Shown here in pieces: positions 28,476 to 36,099 of a DNA stretch of 64,000 bases. This DNA is from Bifidobacterium criceti. GTDB lineage: Bacteria > Actinomycetota > Actinomycetes > Actinomycetales > Bifidobacteriaceae. Below the pieces are notes generated by a model. It was not told the DNA's origin, ran no database searches, and saw only the letters and a list, made by a program, of their open reading frames with translations. The first letter of the stretch is position 1. Every line of letters starts with the position of its first letter. The stretch spans positions 124,001 through 188,000 of the forward strand of contig NZ_MVOH01000017.1 in the NCBI RefSeq assembly GCF_002286935.1, written 5' to 3'. The translations under genes and the position numbers were made by a program.

Positions 28476-28518
28476 ACGATGCCGGGGCGGCGGGAACCTT
28501 CCGCCGCCCCGGCATCGT
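28476..28518. terminator. Hairpin between convergent genes
   Basis: Perfect 18-base arms (28476-28493 and 28501-28518) with a 7-base loop. It begins 2 bases after trpD and touches the stop codon of the opposing membrane protein gene. Confidence 0.78.
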
Positions 28519-29054
28519 CAGACACGTGCGCCGTTGTCCGAATCGTCGTCGTGGATGACATCGCGTCCCTCATGCTGCGCGATGAGTCCGCCGGCGCCGA
28601 TGAGGACACACAACGCGCCGAGCAGGCCGATGACGCCGACGATGCGCGGGAAGCACGCTGCGACGATGATGGCCGCGACACCGAGCGTGAGGATCGCGGC
28701 GCATATGAGCTTCGATGTGCGGATGCCGCGTAAGGACGGGTTCGGCGCGTGGAAGCCGCTGCCGTCACGGTCGAGCACATCGTCGGTGTCGAGCCAGCTG
28801 CTCCTGTAGTCGCGCGGCCCCCGCCCGGCGTTTGTGAACGCCTCGGCGGACAGGTCGTCGACGGTGAGCACCGTCTTCTTCTCCTCACGTTTGGCATGGC
28901 GGTCGAACTTCTTCGCCGTGCGCGAGCGCGCGACATCCCCGAGATCGTCCGCATGGTCGTCGAGGAACCGCTGCCAATCATCCGCATGCGGTTCACCCTG
29001 TGCGCCCGCATGGCGCGCGTCGCCGTCGTTGCTGCTATTGTTGAGGTCGGTCAT
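28518..29054 (-). CDS. Small membrane protein with acidic N-terminus
   Basis: A 178-residue protein I do not recognise. The first 110 residues are hydrophilic and acidic, with DDWQRFLDDHADDLGDVA and FDRHAKREEKKTV; two transmembrane helices follow (LICAAILTLGVAAIIVAAC and IVGVIGLLGALCVLIGAGG), then a short acidic tail. The start at 29054 has no Shine-Dalgarno, but TACAGT (minus strand, plus coordinates 29062-29067) lies 7 bases before it, so the message is probably leaderless. Divergent from plsC by 48 bases. Confidence 0.7.
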   Translation of the reverse strand: MTDLNNSSNDGDARHAGAQGEPHADDWQRFLDDHADDLGDVARSRTAKKFDRHAKREEKKTVLTVDDLSAEAFTNAGRGPRDYRSSWLDTDDVLDRDGSGFHAPNPSLRGIRTSKLICAAILTLGVAAIIVAACFPRIVGVIGLLGALCVLIGAGGLIAQHEGRDVIHDDDSDNGARV

Positions 29055-29102
29055 GGTCACTACTGTAGCAAGCGGAATGTGAAGCGCGTAAGGAGACTTC
29101 GG

Positions 29103-29822
29103 ATGCTGTACCGGTTTTTCGTCAAGACACTCGGGCCGATCGCACGGCACCGCTTCCATCCGACGGCCGAGGGCCTCGAGCACATCCCGCATGAAGGCGG
29201 CGCGATCATCGCCGCGAACCACCTTGCCGTCATCGACGACGCATTGCTGCCGCTCACATGCCCGCGCATGATCCATTTCATGGGCAAGGCCGAATACTTC
29301 GAAGGCAAAGGCATCAAAGGCCGGTTCAAGAAATGGTGGTTCACATCAGTGGGTGTGTTCCCGGTCGACCGTTCAGGAGGTTCGAAGTCGCTCGGAGCGC
29401 TTGAACATGCGCGTGAGATCATCGAGGACGGCGAGCTGTTCGGCATCCACATCGAAGGCACGCGCAGCCCGGACGGACGCCTCTACAAGGGCCATACCGG
29501 TGCCGCGCGCCTCGCGTTCGAGACCGGTTGCCCGATCGTGCCGGCCGCGATCATAGGTTCGCGCGAATTGCAGAAGCCGGGACAGGTCGTCCCGGGCAAA
29601 GGAGTGAGCAAGGTCATCTACGGCGAGCCGATCAACGTCGCGAAGACGCCTGCCGACAAGGTCACACATGAGATGCTGCGCGCGCTCACCGACGAGGTCA
29701 CACGCCGCATCGAAGAGATGAGCGGACAGGAATATGTGCCCGAATACGCGCAGGTCGTCAAGAAGCAGATGCAGCAAGAGCAGGCGGCGATTGAGGCGGT
29801 GCAGGGCATCGACCACGAGTAG
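29103..29822 (+). CDS. plsC: 1-acyl-sn-glycerol-3-phosphate acyltransferase family protein
   Basis: Acylates lysophosphatidate to phosphatidate at the membrane. 239 residues with the catalytic motif NHLAVIDD (NHx4D), FPVDRSGGSKSLG, the EGTR motif in IEGTRSPDGRLYKGHTG, and a final PIVPAAI block. AAGGAG precedes the ATG at 29103 by 7 bases. A longer frame upstream overlaps the divergent gene and is not used. Other acyl acceptors are possible within the family. Confidence 0.88.
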   Translation: MLYRFFVKTLGPIARHRFHPTAEGLEHIPHEGGAIIAANHLAVIDDALLPLTCPRMIHFMGKAEYFEGKGIKGRFKKWWFTSVGVFPVDRSGGSKSLGALEHAREIIEDGELFGIHIEGTRSPDGRLYKGHTGAARLAFETGCPIVPAAIIGSRELQKPGQVVPGKGVSKVIYGEPINVAKTPADKVTHEMLRALTDEVTRRIEEMSGQEYVPEYAQVVKKQMQQEQAAIEAVQGIDHE

Positions 29823-29858
29823 CGGTCTGTGGCGGCTGCCAGGAGACCGGTATGGAAT

Positions 29859-29894
29859 GAGCCGGGGGCGCCCATGATCGGCCGCCCCCGGCTC
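29859..29894. terminator. Hairpin between plsC and the PASTA kinase gene
   Basis: Arms GAGCCGGGGGCG (29859-29870) and its complement (29883-29894), loop of 12 bases. It lies in the gap between convergent stops and is followed by TTCC on the plus strand. Confidence 0.7.
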
Positions 29895-29926
29895 CTTCCA
29901 TATGCGCTGATGTCGCTTCGCCGTAT

Positions 29927-32206
29927 TCAGAGTACCTGGATCGTGACCGTTGTCGGATCGCCATCCTTCGTGCGCTTCGGCACGTCGGAGCCTGCCTTCG
30001 GATCCTGGCTATACACGCGATTCAAGCGGATTGGATTCTGAGGGAAGATCTTCTCAACTTTGACCTTAAGACCAAGTGCCTCAATTGCCTTCTGCGCGTC
30101 TTCGGGTGATTTATCAACGACGTCCGGCATCTTCACGGTCTCAGGACCCTTTGAGAGCGTCACGGTGACCGCGTCGCCCCAATGCAGCGTCGAGCCTGCG
30201 TCCTGGGATGTGTACAGGACATGGCCCGCGGCGACGCTGTCGCTGAACTCCTCGTTGAACGTGACTTCGAGCTTGTCGTCTTCGAGCGTCTTCTTCGCGT
30301 AGTCCTCCGTCTGTCCGATCAGGTCGGGCATCTGCACCGGCATTGGGCCCTTCGACAGCACGACGTCGACGGTCTCGTTGTGCGCGATTGTCGCGCCCGG
30401 ATCCGGCGTGATGCTGATGACCATGCCCTGCGGCACGTCGAGCGACCATTCGTCGGTGTCATCGGAGTGCTCGATGTGTTCGATGCCCGCCTGTTTGAGC
30501 GCGGCGAGCGGATCGTCCGACGACTTGATGTCCTCGGGGATCGTCACGTGGCGCACGCCGAGCGAGACGACGACTTTGACCCGCTGTTCGCCGCGTTTGC
30601 TCACATGCGCGTCGACATACGCCGGGTCGGTCGAGATGACGTCGCCTTCCGCGACATCATCGCTGTACGCCTTGCTCACCGCATATTTGATGTTCGAGAC
30701 GTTGAGTGCACTTTCATATGATTTCCATGGGACGCCGGTGATCTTACACGGCGCGTTCTGCTCGCATGTGAGCCCTTCCGGCTTCGGCATCGTGTTGTAG
30801 CTGCCGGGCCCAGCGTAGTACCACCATGCGGCGGTGCCGCCACCTGCGGCGAGTATGGCGACGAACGCGATGATGCCGATGATGAGGCCGGTATGGCGCC
30901 GCTTCTTCGGTTGCATCGCCGTCGGCGCATCGTCGCCGGCGAACGGCATGCCGTCCGTGGGGTGCCCACCGTATGTCATCGGACGCGCAAGCATGTTCGT
31001 CGGCTCGTCATTGCCGCGCGGGGCCGATCCGGATTGTGAGCGCGGCACCGTCCCCGAGGTCGTCATGTCCGGCTGCGGCTGCCGGCCGGATATGGACGAC
31101 GAGGAGGGGCCGTCCGGCGATGCGGGTGTGTTGCCTTGGACGCGCGCGATGTCCGCGGCCGCGTGCGTCGGCGGCACGGATGGCTGTCCGCCGTCGTCCT
31201 GTGCGGCGTGTGCGCCGGTGGGTTGTGCATTATTGGCGGGTTGGGTGTCGGGGTGTTGCGTGGCCGCGGCGTTCGCGGCGACGGCCGCCATCGGCATCGC
31301 CGTCGTCGCCGTGGGCTGTGCCGACGGGTCGTACCGGTAGCGCAGCGATTCGGGCGGCAACGTGCGCATGAGCTCCTGCAGCCGGTCGAGCGCGACCGAC
31401 GCGTCCGCCGGGCGGTCGGCGATGTCCCGGTTTGTCAGGCTCGTGATGAAGCGCGCGACGCGCGGGTCGATGCCGGTGCATACGGTCGCGACCGACGGCA
31501 CGTTCTCATTGACGTGTTTGAAGACCATCGTCACCGGGTTGTCCGTCTGGAACGGCACACGTCCCGTGAGCATCTCCCATGCCATGATGCCGACCGAATA
31601 GCAGTCGCCTTGTGGCAGCGCCTCATTGTCGCTGATCATCTCGGGGGCCAGGTACGCCGCCGTGCCGAGGAGCATGCCCGTCGACGAGAGCGTCGCCTGC
31701 GAGATCGCCTTCGCGAGGCCGAAATCGGTGATCTGCACGCGTCCACGGTTGTTAATGAGGATGTTCTCCGGTTTGATGTCGCGGTGCACGACCTGCGCGG
31801 CATGCGCCGCGGCGAGGCCGCTGAGCGTCTCGGACACGACGCGCAGCGTCTCGCGCACGCTGAATGTGCGCTTGTGCTGCATTTCGGCGCGCAGGTTGAC
31901 GCCTTTGACGTATTCCATGACGAGGTAGTCGAGGCCGTCATGCTCGCCCGTGTCGTAGACCTGCACGATGTAGGGGCTCGCGATTGACGCGGCCGCGTTC
32001 GCCTCGCGGTGGAACCTCGCGATGAACTGGTCGCGGTAGGGGCCCTGCGCGAGCTGCTGGTGCATGATCTTGATCGCGACGTCGCGGCCGAGCCTGACAT
32101 CGACCGCCTGGTAAACGGTCGCCATGCCGCCGTCCGCGATTTTGCGCACGATGCGGTACCGACCATCGACGAGCCTGTCCTGTGGCATATCCTGCGCTTC
32201 ACTCAT
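29927..32206 (-). CDS. Membrane Ser/Thr protein kinase with PASTA domains (PknB-like)
   Basis: A 759-residue receptor kinase. The cytoplasmic kinase domain (about residues 17-280) has the glycine loop IADGGMATVY, Lys in DVAIKIM, catalytic HRDIKPENIL and DFG in ITDFGLAKA. A Gln/Pro/Thr-rich linker runs to about 435, a transmembrane helix IIGIIAFVAILAAGGGTAAWW follows, and the outside portion carries four PASTA-like repeats (the first degenerate; PMPVQMPDLIGQTEDYAKKT and ETVKMPDVVDKSPEDAQKAI are the clearest). PASTA domains bind peptidoglycan fragments or lipid II. It is not in a pbpA/rodA/fhaA cluster here. Candidate substrates in this window are the FHA-ABC protein and division proteins. Confidence 0.92.
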   Translation of the reverse strand: MSEAQDMPQDRLVDGRYRIVRKIADGGMATVYQAVDVRLGRDVAIKIMHQQLAQGPYRDQFIARFHREANAAASIASPYIVQVYDTGEHDGLDYLVMEYVKGVNLRAEMQHKRTFSVRETLRVVSETLSGLAAAHAAQVVHRDIKPENILINNRGRVQITDFGLAKAISQATLSSTGMLLGTAAYLAPEMISDNEALPQGDCYSVGIMAWEMLTGRVPFQTDNPVTMVFKHVNENVPSVATVCTGIDPRVARFITSLTNRDIADRPADASVALDRLQELMRTLPPESLRYRYDPSAQPTATTAMPMAAVAANAAATQHPDTQPANNAQPTGAHAAQDDGGQPSVPPTHAAADIARVQGNTPASPDGPSSSSISGRQPQPDMTTSGTVPRSQSGSAPRGNDEPTNMLARPMTYGGHPTDGMPFAGDDAPTAMQPKKRRHTGLIIGIIAFVAILAAGGGTAAWWYYAGPGSYNTMPKPEGLTCEQNAPCKITGVPWKSYESALNVSNIKYAVSKAYSDDVAEGDVISTDPAYVDAHVSKRGEQRVKVVVSLGVRHVTIPEDIKSSDDPLAALKQAGIEHIEHSDDTDEWSLDVPQGMVISITPDPGATIAHNETVDVVLSKGPMPVQMPDLIGQTEDYAKKTLEDDKLEVTFNEEFSDSVAAGHVLYTSQDAGSTLHWGDAVTVTLSKGPETVKMPDVVDKSPEDAQKAIEALGLKVKVEKIFPQNPIRLNRVYSQDPKAGSDVPKRTKDGDPTTVTIQVL

Positions 32207-32294
32207 GCTTGATCCGTCGTGTTCCTTACCCGAAATGATGATGTGCGGCCAGACGCGGCCGGCGACGAGGTCATTTTACATGGTGGTGTGCTGC

Positions 32295-33392
32295 TCATGC
32301 GCGCGCCGCTTGAGGGATGAAACGCGCGCATATCGCGCGCAGGCGCGCTTCCGCGTCCGCATCGAGGCCCATCGCGCCGATCGCGTCCGTCGTGCGGTCC
32401 CACATCTCGCTGATACGCGCATACGAACGGTCGATCGCGCCCGTCGAACGGAAGAGCGCCGTCACGCGCGCGATGTCCGAGGCCCCGCGTTTGCGCTTCG
32501 CATAGATGCGCGCGAGTTCGCGTTCCTCCTTCGGCGACGCCGCGCGCAACGCATCCGAGAGCAGCACGGTGCGTTTGCCTTCGCGAATGTCGCCGCCGAC
32601 CGGTTTGCCGGTCGTCTTCGATGTGCCGATGACGTCGATGAGGTCGTCGGCGAGCTGGAACGCGACGCCGAGCGGCCAGCCGATCGCGACGGCATGATGC
32701 GCGGCGGTGTCCGTGTCCATGCCGGACGCGAGGAACGCAAGTTCGAGCGGCGCGATCGTCGTATAGCTCGCGGTCTTCCACCGGAACACCTCGTAGGACG
32801 CTTTGCCGAGCCTGTCCGGATTGTTCAGCGGCATGCGTTCGATCGCGAGGTCGAGGACCTGGCCGATCTCCACTTCATGGTGCATCGTGATGAACGTGCG
32901 CCGCAGGTTGCGTGACTGGGGGATGTCGAGCCTCTGGCTTGCGTCGTCCATGATCGCCGTGCATGCCGTCGCGAGCAGGTCGCCGAGCATGACGCCGAGA
33001 CCCCGGCCGATCGTCTCGCTGTGCGTCGCGCGCTCGAGCGCGCGGTGGGCCGAGGGTTTGCCGCGCCGTAGGTCGGCATCGTCGATGATGTCGTCATGGA
33101 CGAGCGCCGCCGTCTGGAACACCTCGATCGCGCACGCGATGTCGAGCATCGCGTCGCGTTGCGCCTCGTCCGCGTCCGGCGAGAGCAGTGCATAGGCCTC
33201 AAGGGCGAGCAATGCGCGCAGACGTTTGCCTCCTTCGCTTGAGACGACGGCCTGTTCGATCGTCGTGTCGAGCGTGTGGTCGAGCTCCGGTGGAATGTCG
33301 ACCTGCCGGGCGATCCCCGCATATTCGCGCACAAGCGCGCCGATTCGCGATTCGATCTGCTGCAGAGGTGTCGAGGGACTCATAGCTGCCAT
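32295..33392 (-). CDS. Polyprenyl diphosphate synthase (geranylgeranyl type)
   Basis: Condenses isopentenyl diphosphate with an allylic diphosphate. 365 residues with the first Asp-rich motif VHDDIIDDADLRRGKPS, the second FQLADDLIDVIG, and GGKRLRALLALEAY near the N-terminus. Chain length cannot be fixed by eye; the family supplies precursors for undecaprenyl carriers or quinones. The ATG at 33392 (or 33383) lacks a clear ribosome site. Transcribed alone, upstream of the PASTA kinase on the same strand with an 88-base gap. Confidence 0.85.
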   Translation of the reverse strand: MAAMSPSTPLQQIESRIGALVREYAGIARQVDIPPELDHTLDTTIEQAVVSSEGGKRLRALLALEAYALLSPDADEAQRDAMLDIACAIEVFQTAALVHDDIIDDADLRRGKPSAHRALERATHSETIGRGLGVMLGDLLATACTAIMDDASQRLDIPQSRNLRRTFITMHHEVEIGQVLDLAIERMPLNNPDRLGKASYEVFRWKTASYTTIAPLELAFLASGMDTDTAAHHAVAIGWPLGVAFQLADDLIDVIGTSKTTGKPVGGDIREGKRTVLLSDALRAASPKEERELARIYAKRKRGASDIARVTALFRSTGAIDRSYARISEMWDRTTDAIGAMGLDADAEARLRAICARFIPQAARA

Positions 33393-33478
33393 TCATCCAC
33401 AGTGTTGCGACAATCACGATGTTCGAATGACGTCGGCCGCGATTCGTTCGGCGGCCCATACCAGGCGTTCCACCGTGC

Positions 33479-33512
33479 GCGAATTGTGGATAACGGTACC
33501 GTCCGTACACAT
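33479..33512 (+). repeat. Copy 2 of the 34-base element with a perfect DnaA box
   Basis: Bases 33485-33512 equal 20520-20547 exactly. Here the element lies 114 bases before the DUF4192 start codon, in the gap from the divergent polyprenyl synthase gene. A near DnaA box (TCATCCACA) also occurs at 33393-33401, and GTTCGAATGACG at 33424-33435 resembles, in reverse, the left half of the recA SOS box region. Confidence 0.8.
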
Positions 33513-33626
33513 ACCCCAGTCCGGCTGGACGTGGACGGAACGGACGCGCGACAGTGGAAGGACATCCGGACAGACGGACCGGATGTGAGCAATGTCCAGA
33601 AACAATGAACGGAAAGCGAGGAATGG

Positions 33627-34346
33627 ATGATGGAGGACATGACCGGGCACGGGGACGCCGTGCAGACGCGGACGGAACATTCCGGGGCGCCGATGTTCAT
33701 CCCCGTCGACGGATTCGACGACGCCGAGGACAGGGTCATCGACGAGCGAGACGTCGTGCGGTGCGACGAGATACATGAGCGGTACATGCGCGCATGCCGT
33801 GAGGAGGGGCCCGCCCAGGCGACGCACGACGCCTTCGCGAGCGTATGCGCCGCTTGGCTCGCATGGCTTGACGACGACGATTTCGACCCCTTCGATTGCG
33901 ACGCGGAGGGGTTGTGCGCGCTCGCCGTGCTGATGACCGATTCGCTGTCGTCGCGTGACGCGTTCATCATGACGCTCGTCGGGGCGCCGGGACGATCCAC
34001 ACCCGATGATTACGAGGGGTTCGCCGTGCATCCGCACGAGCGCGGCAACGCCTCGGCGATGGAACATGAGCTCAACGCGGCGTTCAAGGCGGACGCGAGA
34101 CCCGACGTCGAGCGCATCATGCGGGGCATCGAGATATGCGAACGCGCCGCGCAGATCGTGCCCGACCGGTATGCGGCGCATCCGCTCGCCGTCGCCGCCT
34201 ACGGGATGTGGTGGGTAGGCGACGCCCGCGCGGTCGAGACGGCCGTGCGGTCGATCACGTTCGACGGGGGGATGCGCCTCGCCGGCATCGTCCTCACGGC
34301 GCTCATGCACGGCGTCGTGCCGCAGTGGATCGCGGTGCGCTCATGA
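33627..34346 (+). CDS. DUF4192 family protein
   Basis: A 239-residue actinobacterial protein of unknown function, placed in DUF4192 by AVLMTDSLSSRDAFIM, ERGNASAMEHELNAAFKADA (shortened form of the family core) and HPLAVAAYGMWWVGDARAVE. The family commonly sits next to the primary sigma factor gene, as here (rpoD starts 163 bases downstream). Two ATGs in tandem follow GAGGA. The 34-base element shared with recA lies upstream. Confidence 0.75.
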   Translation: MMEDMTGHGDAVQTRTEHSGAPMFIPVDGFDDAEDRVIDERDVVRCDEIHERYMRACREEGPAQATHDAFASVCAAWLAWLDDDDFDPFDCDAEGLCALAVLMTDSLSSRDAFIMTLVGAPGRSTPDDYEGFAVHPHERGNASAMEHELNAAFKADARPDVERIMRGIEICERAAQIVPDRYAAHPLAVAAYGMWWVGDARAVETAVRSITFDGGMRLAGIVLTALMHGVVPQWIAVRS

Positions 34347-34440
34347 CGGCGGCCCGTGGCATGCATCCGCGGCCGATGGCGTGGAATAATCGTCCCCGCG
34401 ACATGGTTAACTCACTTAGTGCGCGACTTGCCTTTGCCAG

Positions 34441-34465
34441 TACTATGCCCTTGCACTCCAAGGGC
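34441..34465 (+). promoter_or_regulatory. Possible rpoD promoter and leader hairpin
   Basis: A -10-like TACTAT at 34441-34446 is followed at once by the hairpin GCCCTTG-CACTC-CAAGGGC (34447-34465), which would form the very 5' end of the rpoD message. No good -35 was found at the right spacing. Confidence 0.4.
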
Positions 34466-34509
34466 GTACGGGACAGGTCGCATGACCATGAGCGAGCAGG
34501 AGGAACAGT

Positions 34510-35952
34510 TTGGCCACGAAGCGAACGGCGAACACTACGGACAAGTCGGAAGACAACGGCACCTCCAGCGTCGATGACGCCACCACGAAAGGCACCGCGA
34601 AGCGTACGCGCAAAAGCACGACCGCCCAATCGGGCGGCCGCAAGCGCACGACGAAGCAGACCGCGTCCGAACAGACCGAGGCCACGAAACAGCCGCGCAG
34701 GCACGCGGCGAAGAAGAAGGCCGCGAAGGACACGGAGCCACAGCAGACACACGCCGAGGATGATGAGGACGTCATGCTCGACGAGGACGACGAACAGATC
34801 GACGAGGACACGTTGAACCTCGACGACGACGACCTTGACGACGTCGACAACGACGATGTCGACGAGGACGACGATGAGGAATCGGAATCGGAACCCGAAG
34901 AGGACGACGAGGACGAAGAGGAGTCGAAGCCCGAGGCGCCCAAGGAGAAGGGCGCGTTCGTCGTGCGCGACGACGACGACGACGAGACGCTCGCGCCGAC
35001 GGGCACGAACCCGAAGCGCCGCGTCGTCACGACGGGCGCGACCGCCGACCCGGTCAAGGACTACCTCAAGCAGATCGGACGCGTCTCGCTCCTCAACGCG
35101 GAACAGGAGGTCGACCTCTCCGAACGCATCGAGGCGGGCCTGTACGCGCAGCACCTGCTCGACACCGAAGGCGACAAACTCGACTTCAAACGTCGTCGTG
35201 AGCTCAAATGGGCCGCGGCGGACGGCAAGAAGGCGAAGGACCACCTGCTCGAAGCGAACCTGAGGCTCGTCGTCTCGCTCGCGAAGCGGTACACGGGCCG
35301 CGGCATGCTCTTCCTCGACCTCATCCAGGAAGGCAACCTCGGCCTCATCCGCGCCGTCGAGAAGTTCGACTGGAAGAAAGGCTTCAAGTTCTCGACATAC
35401 GCGACATGGTGGATCCGCCAGGCGATCACGCGCGCGATGGCCGACCAGGCGCGCACGATCCGTGTGCCCGTGCACATGGTCGAGGTCATCAACAAGCTTT
35501 CGCGCGTCCAGCGCCAGATGCTGCAGGACCTCGGCCGCGAACCGACGCCGGACGAGCTTGCACGTGAGCTCGACATGCCGGTCGAGAAGGTCCAGGAGGT
35601 GCAGAAGTACGGACGCGAGCCGATTTCGCTGCACACGCCGCTTGGCGAGGACGGCGATTCGGAGTTCGGGGACCTCATCGAGGACACCGACGCGATCGCG
35701 CCGTCCGACGCCGTCGCGTTCTCGCTCCTCCAGGAGCAGTTCCGCCAGGTGCTCGAGACGCTCTCGCCACGCGAGGCAGGCGTCATCAAGATGCGCTACG
35801 GGCTCGAGGACGGCCAGCCGAAGACGCTCGACGACATCGGCCGCGTCTACGGCGTGACACGTGAACGCATCCGCCAGATCGAATCGAAGACGATGTCGAA
35901 GCTGCGCCACCCCTCGCGTTCGCAGACGCTGCGCGACTTCCTCGACCAGTGA
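34510..35952 (+). CDS. rpoD: Primary RNA polymerase sigma factor (RpoD/SigA)
   Basis: Directs core RNA polymerase to housekeeping promoters. 480 residues. The first 160 are Lys/Thr/Ala-rich and then strongly acidic (long runs of Asp and Glu), replacing region 1.1. Conserved region 1.2 begins [16 protein letters not shown]; 2.1-2.4 includes [20 protein letters not shown] and [16 protein letters not shown]; region 4.2 ends [21 protein letters not shown] chose TTG at 34510, with AGGAGG 6 bases upstream. A good terminator follows the stop. Confidence 0.96.
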   Translation: MATKRTANTTDKSEDNGTSSVDDATTKGTAKRTRKSTTAQSGGRKRTTKQTASEQTEATKQPRRHAAKKKAAKDTEPQQTHAEDDEDVMLDEDDEQIDEDTLNLDDDDLDDVDNDDVDEDDDEESESEPEEDDEDEEESKPEAPKEKGAFVVRDDDDDETLAPTGTNPKRRVVTTGATADPVKDYLKQIGRVSLLNAEQEVDLSERIEAGLYAQHLLDTEGDKLDFKRRRELKWAAADGKKAKDHLLEANLRLVVSLAKRYTGRGMLFLDLIQEGNLGLIRAVEKFDWKKGFKFSTYATWWIRQAITRAMADQARTIRVPVHMVEVINKLSRVQRQMLQDLGREPTPDELARELDMPVEKVQEVQKYGREPISLHTPLGEDGDSEFGDLIEDTDAIAPSDAVAFSLLQEQFRQVLETLSPREAGVIKMRYGLEDGQPKTLDDIGRVYGVTRERIRQIESKTMSKLRHPSRSQTLRDFLDQ

Positions 35953-36004
35953 CGGCGCGGTCGAGCACGGACAACGACGCCGCCCGGGAACGGGCGGCAG
36001 CGGC

Positions 36005-36039
36005 AGAGAGCGTGAGCCCCGCGGCTCCGCTCTCTTTTG
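36005..36039 (+). terminator. Rho-independent terminator after rpoD
   Basis: Arms AGAGAGCG (36005-36012) and its complement (36028-36035) with a 15-base loop, followed by TTTT. It lies 53 bases after the rpoD stop. Confidence 0.8.
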
Positions 36040-36099
36040 CATGACAGCACGGTGAACGGCCTGCACGGCCGGACGGATTTCCAGGAAGACGGCATACAG

